The notes beneath the pieces are model-generated. The model did no database searches. It saw only the letters and a program-made list of their open reading frames with translations, and had not been told where the DNA came from. Position numbers and translations under genes: made by a program. DNA of 10,601 nucleotides from NCBI GenBank assembly GCA_002786505.1, contig PCTK01000191.1, forward strand, positions 1-10,601. The letters run 5' to 3'. Origin of the DNA: Nitrospinae bacterium CG22_combo_CG10-13_8_21_14_all_47_10. GTDB lineage: Bacteria > Nitrospinota > Nitrospinia > Nitrospinales > VA-1. The stretch's first letter is position 1. Every line of letters starts with the position of its first letter. Below, in pieces: positions 1-6,552 of this stretch.

Positions 1-1
1 T

Positions 2-1156
2 CAGGAAATGTGGGACATTCACTTGAAGGGTGCCGGGCCCACCCGGTTTGCCCGTGGATTTGACGGCAGGGCAACTCTAAACTCTTCTATCCGCGAACAT
101 CTTGCCAGCGAAGCTTTAAATGGACTGGGGATTCCCACCACTCGCTCATTGGCAGTTATTGGAATCCGCGAACTTATCTACCGGCAAAAACCGGAGTTGG
201 CGGCAGTATTGGTAAGGGTTGCCGATTCACATATCCGGTTTGGCAGTTTCGAGTTTTTTCACTACACTGGCCAGAATAAAAATGTGCAACGGTTGGTCGA
301 GTTTTCAATTCAAAGCTATCACCCGGATATTGCCAACGAACCTGATCGGTATCGAATATTTTTTCAGCGCACTATCCAGCGGACAGCAAAGCTTATCGCA
401 AAATGGCAAGCCGTGGGGTTCATCCATGGTGTGATGAACACGGACAACATGTGCATCACCGGCACCACCTTTGACTACGGCCCCTATGGATTCATGGACC
501 GTTTTGTTCCGAATCACACTCCCAACCATTCTGACACGCAGGGTCGATACGCGTACAATCAGCAACCTGAAATCGGATTCTGGAATTTGAGCAAATTAGC
601 CGAGCCTCTCGTTGCTCTGGTTGGCGCCGAGAACCTGCAAGAAGACATGAAACAATACCAGCCGCTTTTCAATGGATTCTATCGTGAAGAAATCGGAAAA
701 AAATTAGGGCTCGCTATTCTGGACTCTGAGTTCACGCAACTGGTCCAGAAAATGTTTCAACTGCTTCACGAAAACCAATTTGACTACACCAATTTTTTCA
801 GGTTTCTCTCCGACTATCCAGACGCTTCTCTCCCGCCTGGTGACAACAGCAACGGATTGAGGCCGTGGCTGAACCACTATCTTGAACTGGCCCAACGCGA
901 AGGCATGAGTCACGAAGAACGAAAAATGCAAATGGATGCCACCAATCCCAAATTTATTTTGCGAACCCATTTGCTACAAACAGCTCTGGATAAAGCTCAC
1001 AAGGAATCGGATTTTTCTGAAATCACACGCCTGAGAATTCTTCTGGAGAATCCGTTTCAGGATCAACCCGATGTTTTTGAGGAACACGAAATCGCACACT
1101 ATGCCCAGGATACCCCGGAGACATATATTTGCCGACAAACCAGTTGTTCTGCATAA
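2..1156 (+). CDS. selO: Protein adenylyltransferase SelO (YdiU family), 5' end outside window
   Basis: SelO is a pseudokinase-fold enzyme that transfers AMP from ATP to Ser/Thr/Tyr hydroxyls of proteins and is linked to oxidative stress. The reading frame is open to the left edge, so about the first 100 residues are missing; the ATG at 8 is internal. Counting from that ATG, the family motifs are LKGAG (K7), the SSIRE helix (E30), R70, HGVMNTDNM (140-148, catalytic D146, N147) and DYGPYGF (metal-binding D156). Their spacing equals K107/E130/D246/D256 of E. coli YdiU with a constant offset of 100. The C-terminus ends TSCSA, with Cys third from the end, where eukaryotic SelO has selenocysteine and E. 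coli has C476. The E. coli disulfide partner C272 is replaced by P172 in TPNHSD. The gene is the first of five co-directional genes. Family assignment is very secure. Confidence 0.96.
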   Translation, partial: QEMWDIHLKGAGPTRFARGFDGRATLNSSIREHLASEALNGLGIPTTRSLAVIGIRELIYRQKPELAAVLVRVADSHIRFGSFEFFHYTGQNKNVQRLVEFSIQSYHPDIANEPDRYRIFFQRTIQRTAKLIAKWQAVGFIHGVMNTDNMCITGTTFDYGPYGFMDRFVPNHTPNHSDTQGRYAYNQQPEIGFWNLSKLAEPLVALVGAENLQEDMKQYQPLFNGFYREEIGKKLGLAILDSEFTQLVQKMFQLLHENQFDYTNFFRFLSDYPDASLPPGDNSNGLRPWLNHYLELAQREGMSHEERKMQMDATNPKFILRTHLLQTALDKAHKESDFSEITRLRILLENPFQDQPDVFEEHEIAHYAQDTPETYICRQTSCSA

Positions 1157-1189
1157 TCAAGGCAATCTCAAAGGTTGCAGAAAGGACGC

Positions 1190-1420
1190 ATGATTCTGTT
1201 AGATGGAGAAATCACCGAGATCAATACGCCGCCCAATAAAGCCGACCAGTTTCGCGAACTCACTATCTGGGTTCCGGAAACAGGAGAACATCTGGCAATG
1301 ACATGCTATATTCATGACATTAAAAAGGCCGGACTGGAAGAAGGGAACAAAATTTCCATTAAAATTGAAAAGAAATTTGATGTGGACTCCCTGACCCGCG
1401 ACCTGTTGAAGCCGCAATAG
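1190..1420 (+). CDS. Small conserved-looking hypothetical protein (76 aa)
   Basis: I do not recognise this protein. The ATG at 1190 gives 76 residues and is preceded by AAAGGA (1181-1186) at a short spacing of three bases. An in-frame TTG at 1175 would add five residues but has AAAGG directly abutting it, so ATG is preferred. The protein is soluble, has no signal peptide or membrane segment, and looks mainly beta-stranded: alternating hydrophobics in MILLDGEI, ELTIWV and KISIKIEKKF, then a short charged C-terminal helix (DSLTRDLL). That pattern would fit a small beta-barrel, but this is only inference. It starts 33 bases after selO and ends 101 bases before thiL, so it may be co-transcribed with selO. 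The gap to thiL shows no convincing terminator. Confidence 0.7.
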   Translation: MILLDGEITEINTPPNKADQFRELTIWVPETGEHLAMTCYIHDIKKAGLEEGNKISIKIEKKFDVDSLTRDLLKPQ

Positions 1421-1521
1421 TCCTGGAAAGCATCAGGAAATACCCTTTTCGTTTTCCTTTTGATTAAGGCACTCTTTCAACTCGCTGAATAAGTGAACCC
1501 CTGAAAGCTCGATCAACATTT

Positions 1522-2526
1522 ATGCGCAAAATAAAAGAACTCGGCGAATTTGGGCTCATTCACCAGCTTTCTTCACGCTTAAAATTCCGCGCGCCCGATT
1601 CTATTCTGGGTATTGGTGATGACTGTGCCGTTTATCCAGTCAAATCAGGAATGAAAGAAGTCATCTCCACAGATGCGCTCGTTGAGGGAGTCCATTTCAA
1701 ACTTTCCACAACAACCCCTGAGGCCTTGGGTCGAAAAGCGTTATCCGTCAGTCTCAGTGACATCGCGGCAATGGGCGGAACTCCCAAAAGGGTTCTGGTA
1801 ACTCTGGGCATCCCTGAAAATTTTTCTGTATCCTTTCTCGACAAGCTGTATTCAGGGTTTAATACAATATGCAACCGGTTCAAAGTAGAACTCGCTGGCG
1901 GGGATACGGTCTCTTCCCCAAAATGTTTTTTCATTAATGTTTCAGTCATCGGTGAAGCAAATCGTGTTTTCACCCGCCAGGGGGCCAAACCAGGCGATCT
2001 CATTTTCGTGACCGGCACATTGGGAGATTCAAGCCTTGGGCTAAAGTTGCTCAATAGAACAAAAAAAGATGGGAGCAATGATTATAAATTCCTCACCGAA
2101 AAACACCTCGACCCGACAGCAAGAGTGCATGAAGCAGGTATTCTGGCCCGTTCCAAAATAAATATCACCTCAATGATAGATATCAGTGACGGACTGGTGC
2201 AGGATCTTTACCACATTTGCAAAGCCTCCAAGGTAGGTGCCCGGATTTATGAAGATCAATTACCCCGGTCCCCGGAGTTTGCACGCACTTGCAAAAAACG
2301 TTCAATCCCACCTCTGCCTCTCATTTTAAATGGAGGTGAAGATTATGAATTACTGTTTACTTTACCGGCTGATGGTGCTAAAAATTTGAACAGGCAGTTT
2401 TTAAAGGCTGAAGTGCTTGTTACACAAATCGGGGAGATTGCTCTCAAACCCAGAAAAGTATTGTTAAAAATGAAAGACGGAGCACAGAATATCCTTTCAG
2501 ATTCAGAAGGGTTTAATCATTTTTAA
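1522..2526 (+). CDS. thiL: Thiamine-monophosphate kinase
   Basis: ThiL phosphorylates thiamine monophosphate with ATP to give thiamine diphosphate, the active cofactor, in the cytosol; it is the last step of thiamine synthesis. The 334 residues match the usual length (E. coli 325). The PurM/ThiL-superfamily motifs appear in order: GIGDDCAV (30-37), STDALVEGVHF (49-59, Mg/ATP binding), SDIAAMGG (79-86), GGDT (126-129), VTGTLGDSSLG (163-173), DISDGL (220-225) and the hallmark GGEDYELLF (271-279). The ATG at 1522 has only a weak purine tract upstream, but the N-terminus LGEFGLI aligns with known ThiL starts (GEF-L/D-I). No other thiamine gene is present in the window. It lies between the small hypothetical gene and the CorC pair with gaps of about 100 bases on each side, so it could have its own promoter. 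Confidence 0.97.
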   Translation: MRKIKELGEFGLIHQLSSRLKFRAPDSILGIGDDCAVYPVKSGMKEVISTDALVEGVHFKLSTTTPEALGRKALSVSLSDIAAMGGTPKRVLVTLGIPENFSVSFLDKLYSGFNTICNRFKVELAGGDTVSSPKCFFINVSVIGEANRVFTRQGAKPGDLIFVTGTLGDSSLGLKLLNRTKKDGSNDYKFLTEKHLDPTARVHEAGILARSKINITSMIDISDGLVQDLYHICKASKVGARIYEDQLPRSPEFARTCKKRSIPPLPLILNGGEDYELLFTLPADGAKNLNRQFLKAEVLVTQIGEIALKPRKVLLKMKDGAQNILSDSEGFNHF

Positions 2527-2631
2527 TTTTACAGCGATAGCATTTCCTTCCCCGACTTGCAAATTGCCAAATCGGATTACAGGATAATTCGATTCACAAG
2601 TACCAGCCAAGCTTGAGGTTGCTTAAAAGTT

Positions 2632-3933
2632 TTGGACGATTCACTAATTTCCCGTTCCCTATTACTATTATTCTTGCTTCTGTGTTCGGCCTTTTTTTCA
2701 GCCTGTGAGGTTGCTTATTTTTCTTTAAATTCTCTTCAACTGAATGAGATGTCAGAGAAAAAGGGACGCCTTGGTCGAATTGTAAATTCCCTTCTGGAAA
2801 AACCACGCGAATTGCTCATCACCATTTATATCGGTAATGAATTCGTCAACATTGCCGTTTCTGTCGTGGTCACATCCATCGCGATTAACATTTTTGGAAG
2901 CCTCGGCGTGGGCATCGCCATTGGGATCGGCACTTTGCTCTTGCTGATTTTTGGCGATATCGTCCCAAAGAGTATTTCGATAAAATTTGCCCAGCCTTAC
3001 GCCCTTATTTCAGCATATCCTTTACAGTTTTTCGCAAAAATTGTTCAACCTGCCCAGAAATTATTCACCATTTGGACTGAAAAAATCATCGGTTCCATGG
3101 GAATTCTGCCGCATGGCCTTAAGGAATCCCCCATTACGGATGAGGAGTTCCGGGCCATGGTTCAGGTGGGTGAAGGGGAAGGTGTTATTGATTCTGATGA
3201 AAGGGAATTGATCCAGAACGTTATTGAGTTTGGTGAGACAACGGTGGGAGAAATCATGACGCCAAAGATAGACATGTTCACCGTAAATATTGAGGATAGC
3301 CTGGACGACATCCTCCCCAGGATCATAGAAAATTTTTATTCCCGGGTTCCCGTTTACGGAACAGAAGGGGAGAGTATTGTTGGCATTTTATTTACCAAGG
3401 ACCTGACACGGCTTAAACATTTACCCCGCGAGAAGGTAAACCTGAAAAGCATTCTGCACCGAACCATTTCCGTTCCCCAGTCAAAAAAAATCAAGGACAT
3501 GCTTGAAGAGTTCAGGAAACTGAAAAGGCATATGGCCATCGTTCTGGATGAGTATGGAAGCGTCTGTGGACTGGTTACACTTGAAGATATCGTCGAAGAA
3601 CTGGTCGGGGAGATTGACAGTGAAATGCGCCAGGAAGAACTTCCCCTAAAGAAACTGGACGAAAACCACTATCGCATTGCTGGCGCTTATAGCCTGGCAG
3701 AATTCAATGAAAGTTTTCAGTGCGAGCTCCCTGAAAACGATTACGACACGGTTGGAGGTTATGTTTTCGGACTTTTTGGGCGGATTCCCAGATCAGGGGA
3801 ATCGACCACCGTTGACAGGTTCAAATTCCGTGTCGAAAAAATGAAGGGGTCACGAATCCTGAGTCTCTTCCTCACTCTTATGAGCCCCCAACTACTGCTC
3901 GAAAAAGAGCAAGCCGAGAACCAGGAAGGCTGA
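2632..3933 (+). CDS. CNNM/CorC (HlyC/CorC) family membrane protein, first of tandem pair
   Basis: This family comprises inner-membrane divalent-cation (chiefly Mg2+) transport or resistance proteins; the old name hemolysin is misleading. Domains of the 433-residue product: DUF21/CNNM transmembrane region (about 5-150) with SACEVAYFSL (23-32), GNEFVN (68-73) and GDIVPK (108-113); a CBS pair (about 205-325) with GEIMTPKIDM and the VLDEYGS...LVTLEDIVEELVGEI signature; and a C-terminal CorC/HlyC domain (about 338-415) with NDYDTVGGYVFG. The acidic residue of the usual GExxPK Mg2+-site motif is Asp109 here. The only plausible initiation codon is TTG at 2632: the frame opens after the TGA at 2614, and the next ATG falls after the first membrane helix. 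GAGG at 2615-2618 is rather distant (13 bases). Its stop overlaps the start of the next paralogue by one base (TGATG), which implies translational coupling. Confidence 0.93.
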   Translation: MDDSLISRSLLLLFLLLCSAFFSACEVAYFSLNSLQLNEMSEKKGRLGRIVNSLLEKPRELLITIYIGNEFVNIAVSVVVTSIAINIFGSLGVGIAIGIGTLLLLIFGDIVPKSISIKFAQPYALISAYPLQFFAKIVQPAQKLFTIWTEKIIGSMGILPHGLKESPITDEEFRAMVQVGEGEGVIDSDERELIQNVIEFGETTVGEIMTPKIDMFTVNIEDSLDDILPRIIENFYSRVPVYGTEGESIVGILFTKDLTRLKHLPREKVNLKSILHRTISVPQSKKIKDMLEEFRKLKRHMAIVLDEYGSVCGLVTLEDIVEELVGEIDSEMRQEELPLKKLDENHYRIAGAYSLAEFNESFQCELPENDYDTVGGYVFGLFGRIPRSGESTTVDRFKFRVEKMKGSRILSLFLTLMSPQLLLEKEQAENQEG

Positions 3934-5213
3934 TGGATTTCGCGACAACACTCATACTTGTATTACTGGGAATTCTGCTGGAGGCGTTTTTTTCCGGCTC
4001 TGAAATCGGCATGGTTTCTGTGAACCGGATAAAAATGAAGCAACTTGCCGATGAGGGAAGTTCAGCCGCCAACTCCATCATGGAGTTGCTCGGCAACCCT
4101 GAACGGCTCTTCACTACAACTTCATTTGGCACTAATTTGGCGATGGTAACCAGCACGGCCGTGTTTACCGCGTTTATGGTCACTCACTTTGGAGAATCCG
4201 GGGAATGGATGGCCATGATGATTATTTCGCCCTTGATATTTTTTGTGGGAGAAATCATTCCTAAAATTATTTTCCAGCACCGCGCAGATTCCGTCATGTT
4301 ATTCATGGTTTATCCGCTGGACTTTTTCTGTAAAGCCTTTGCTCCATTTACATCATGGTTGTCGAAAACATCGGCGAAAGTCACCAGCCGCGTGCAATTG
4401 GGCTCTGAAGGGGATCATAAGACATTTAGCCGGGATCAGCTTCGAGGAGTCTTAAGCCTGGAATTCCAGACTGTGGATTTAGGGACGACGGAAAAGAAAA
4501 TCATCCACAATATTTTCAGTTTTGGAGAGCTTCGCGTAGAACATTGCATGGTACCCCTTATTCAAATGATCGCAATTAAAGACACCGCCACGATGAAGGA
4601 GGCTCACGATGTCGCCAACGATTCCGGTTTCTCACGAGTGCCCGTTTTCCATGACAGGATGTATAACCTCATTGGAATTTTAAACACCTTTGACCTTTTG
4701 GACCAACCCGTTGACAACACACCTATTACCAGCCTGATCCGGCCAGCTTATTATATTCCCCAAAGTAAAAAGATTGACGACCTACTCAAGGAACTTCAGC
4801 AAAAGGGTTTGCATATAGCTATCGTGGTGGATGAGTATGGAGGATGTATCGGTTTAATAACGATTGAGGATCTGCTGGAAAAAATTGTCGGTGAAATTGA
4901 AGATGAATACGACAAACCCGAGAAAACCTACCAACCCTATGCTGACGGGGGTTATCTGGTAGAAGGTAATACGGAGATAAGCGTTCTCAACGATGGTCTC
5001 AACTGGGATCTTCCCAGCGGAGACTTTGAAACTCTTGCAGGTTTAGCCCTTGACCGACTGGAAAGGATCCCGAACCCTGGTGATCAGGTCATGGTGGGTC
5101 CCTATCGGATAACCATTAAAGAAGCCAGTAAAAGAAAGATCCAGTCCCTGATCATCCGCAAACTGGAGCCATCACAGGAAACCAATGGTAGCACGCCCCC
5201 CTCGGAGTCTTAA
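3933..5213 (+). CDS. CNNM/CorC (HlyC/CorC) family membrane protein, second of tandem pair
   Basis: This is a paralogue of the preceding gene with the same architecture over 426 residues: DUF21/CNNM membrane region (about 5-150) with EAFFSGSEIGMVSV and GEIIPK (106-111, E107), a CBS pair (about 200-322) with YIPQSKKIDDLL and VVDEYGGCIGLITIEDLLEKIVGEI, and a CorC/HlyC domain (about 335-412) with SGDFETLAGLALD. Relative to the first copy it has the canonical Glu in GExxPK. It lacks the canonical GNxxxN (GTNLAM at 66-71) and has CMVPLIQM where the first copy keeps the commoner MTPKIDM at the start of CBS1. The ATG at 3933 has a strong AGGAAGG (3923-3929) inside the upstream gene. CNNM/CorC proteins dimerise, so the pair could form a heterodimer; this is inference. 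The stop codon overlaps that of the convergent djlA-like gene (bases 5210-5213). Confidence 0.94.
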   Translation: MDFATTLILVLLGILLEAFFSGSEIGMVSVNRIKMKQLADEGSSAANSIMELLGNPERLFTTTSFGTNLAMVTSTAVFTAFMVTHFGESGEWMAMMIISPLIFFVGEIIPKIIFQHRADSVMLFMVYPLDFFCKAFAPFTSWLSKTSAKVTSRVQLGSEGDHKTFSRDQLRGVLSLEFQTVDLGTTEKKIIHNIFSFGELRVEHCMVPLIQMIAIKDTATMKEAHDVANDSGFSRVPVFHDRMYNLIGILNTFDLLDQPVDNTPITSLIRPAYYIPQSKKIDDLLKELQQKGLHIAIVVDEYGGCIGLITIEDLLEKIVGEIEDEYDKPEKTYQPYADGGYLVEGNTEISVLNDGLNWDLPSGDFETLAGLALDRLERIPNPGDQVMVGPYRITIKEASKRKIQSLIIRKLEPSQETNGSTPPSES

Positions 5214-5932
5214 AACTTCCTGATTTTTTCCAACTCCCGATAAGCCGACTGAACCTCAAGAAACTTCAGGTGAGCCTCATGGATCGTATTTTTATCCTCC
5301 TTGGCAACCTTGTCAGGGTGACATTGGCTGGCTAGTTTCCGGTAGGCCTTTTTAATTTCATCATTCGAAACATCCGAGGACAGTCCCAATATATGATATG
5401 GAGTTTTAAAATATTCGAGGGAATACTTCTCCCTGATTTCATTATGCTGATCGTATGACAATCCCAACTCCAATCCCAATTTTTTTATCAGAGATTGAGT
5501 TTCTTCACCAAGAGCATTCTCAACCAGAACAATCTGGTAGCACAGGGCAAGAAGCAACAGGTTGTAATTGTTCCGGCAGGAGTTTTTGTATTCCACCACG
5601 AACCGGTCAATGTCCGGTCTTTTGGACTGAACCTCTTCGATCAACCGGTCAAGGGATTTTAAATCCGATGTGTCATAGCCCAGGTTTTTATTAAAGAATT
5701 TATGAATCACGGCTACTTGCTTCGGGCTCATTGCCCTCGACTCAGTGGCCACCCGGCTTAAAATGACAACCAGACATGTTATAAATTCCCCCTGATGGAT
5801 AATCCCGGGCAAGCTTTCCCGCATTTTTTTCTGGAGTTTTTTACCTAAAAAATGTTCAATGGTACCGCCAATGACAGCGCCCAAAGGGCCGCCACGCAAA
5901 AAACCCAAACCTGCACCCATCCACCATGACAT
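5210..5932 (-). CDS. djlA: DjlA-like membrane-anchored TerB/J-domain co-chaperone
   Basis: DjlA-type proteins sit in the inner membrane with a cytosolic J domain that stimulates the ATPase of DnaK. From the ATG at 5932 the product has 240 residues: one Gly-rich hydrophobic anchor (about 4-23, GAGLGFLRGGPLGAVIGG, with closely spaced glycines as in the DjlA dimerising segment), a TerB-like helical domain (about 45-165), and a C-terminal J domain (about 176-240) with HPD at 205-207 (QCHPDKV). This order equals E. coli DjlA (271 aa). The TerB repeats lack the usual Asp-Gly metal-site pairs (ATESRAMS; LVENALGEE). A GTG at 5989 would add 19 residues, but MSWWMGAGLGFL resembles DjlA N-termini and an extended -10 box lies between the two starts, so ATG is preferred. 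The family call is secure; strict orthology to djlA is less so. Confidence 0.9.
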   Translation of the reverse strand: MSWWMGAGLGFLRGGPLGAVIGGTIEHFLGKKLQKKMRESLPGIIHQGEFITCLVVILSRVATESRAMSPKQVAVIHKFFNKNLGYDTSDLKSLDRLIEEVQSKRPDIDRFVVEYKNSCRNNYNLLLLALCYQIVLVENALGEETQSLIKKLGLELGLSYDQHNEIREKYSLEYFKTPYHILGLSSDVSNDEIKKAYRKLASQCHPDKVAKEDKNTIHEAHLKFLEVQSAYRELEKIRKF

Positions 5933-5965
5933 ATGAAATTTCTCACTTACAAAATCAAAAATGCC

Positions 5966-5974
5966 AATATACCA
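5966..5974 (-). promoter_or_regulatory. Candidate extended -10 promoter element for the djlA-like gene
   Basis: On the - strand TGG-TATATT reads as an extended -10 (TGnTATAAT, one mismatch in the hexamer). Transcription would start near 5958, about 26 bases before the ATG at 5932 and downstream of the alternative GTG at 5989. No convincing -35 is present at 16-18 bases, which extended -10 promoters tolerate. The call rests on motif reading only. Confidence 0.3.
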
Positions 5975-6064
5975 CAAACGGGAACACACACCCCTGCGTC
6001 AAAAAATCACTAACAAGGAAAAGACAAACTAAACTGAAAAATAATCCGCCGGAGGAAAAAGTTA

Positions 6065-6355
6065 ATGGTTAAGCACATTGTTATGTTTAAACTGACAGAA
6101 AAAAATCAGCACAATATGAACGAGGCAATCGTAGCCCTCAACAGCCTGAGGGGGAATATTGAAAGTTTAAAGTCTTTGGAGATAGGAACCGATTTTTTAT
6201 GCTCTGAAAGAAGCTACGATATCGTTCTTACAGCCATTTTTGATAACAGGGAGGGGTTAAAAATATATGCAGATCATGAAAACCATTTACCTGTTGTAGA
6301 TAAAATGCGTTCACTGTGCTCCTCATCCATCGTTGTGGACTATGAAATGACATGA
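6065..6355 (+). CDS. Dabb-domain (stress-responsive A/B barrel) small protein
   Basis: The 96-residue product has the Dabb (stress-responsive alpha/beta barrel) pattern: an N-terminal strand VKHIVMFKL (2-10), a helix with conserved small residues (EAIVALNSLRG), a central SLEIGTDF, a strand SYDIVLTAIFDNREGLKIY (50-68) and the Y-A-D-H-x-x-H segment (Y68, H71, H74) followed by VVDKMRSLCSSSIVVDYE. It is a dimeric ferredoxin-like fold; members are mostly of unknown biochemical role in bacteria, so no reaction is assigned. The full length equals one domain (about 95-100 aa) and it looks intact. The start is well supported by GGAGG (6051-6055), nine bases before the ATG. It is divergent from the djlA-like gene and co-directional with the DksA-like gene 200 bases downstream, but that gap holds its own candidate promoter. 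Confidence 0.88.
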   Translation: MVKHIVMFKLTEKNQHNMNEAIVALNSLRGNIESLKSLEIGTDFLCSERSYDIVLTAIFDNREGLKIYADHENHLPVVDKMRSLCSSSIVVDYEMT

Positions 6356-6400
6356 TTTTGGCTTCTCCCCCCCAAACCGGCAGTTTTTTATTTCTTCCGG

Positions 6401-6426
6401 GCAAATAAATTGTGCAAATAAATTGT
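6401..6426 (+). repeat. Perfect tandem duplication of a 13-bp unit
   Basis: The 13-base unit GCAAATAAATTGT occurs twice head-to-tail without a mismatch (6401-6413 and 6414-6426). It lies in the 197-base gap between the Dabb gene and the DksA-like gene, immediately upstream of and overlapping the candidate -35 region. It could be a duplicated regulator site or a simple slippage duplication. Confidence 0.9.
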
Positions 6427-6454
6427 TGTACTTTATTTTTCCAAGTGCTACAGT
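6423..6454 (+). promoter_or_regulatory. Candidate promoter for the DksA-like gene
   Basis: An extended -10, TGC-TACAGT (6446-6454, four of six bases matching TATAAT), is preceded by weak -35 candidates TTGTTG (6423-6428) and TTGTAC (6426-6431), the latter with 17-base spacing. The start site would be near 6461, giving a leader of about 90 bases. It is the best candidate in the otherwise gene-free 6356-6552, but the match is modest. Confidence 0.35.
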
Positions 6455-6552
6455 TCAAGGAATTTTTCCCCAGCCAGGGGTGAAATACAAAGGTTTTTGA
6501 GTTACCTTCCCGAACGAATTCATAGAGTTCCCTACATACAGGAGATTCGGCA

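Noticed and set aside
1421..1521. Loose inverted repeat with T-rich stretches between the small gene and thiL
   Set aside because: The stem is about five base pairs with a long loop and no T tract directly after it; not a credible terminator.
1632..2078. 148-codon open frame on - strand within thiL
   Set aside because: It is antisense to conserved ThiL motifs, with no start signal or recognisable domain.
2557..2588. Possible promoter TTGCAA ... GATAAT before the first CorC gene
   Set aside because: The spacing between the hexamers is 20 bases, too long for a standard promoter.
5933..5989. GTG-started 19-residue N-terminal extension of the DjlA-like protein
   Set aside because: The ATG at 5932 gives a DjlA-like N-terminus, and the candidate -10 lies downstream of the GTG. 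Not fully excluded, since AGGGG precedes the GTG at a short spacing.
6468..6480. CCCC-AGCCA-GGGG small hairpin in the leader of the DksA-like gene
   Set aside because: The stem is only four base pairs with no conserved riboswitch-like context.
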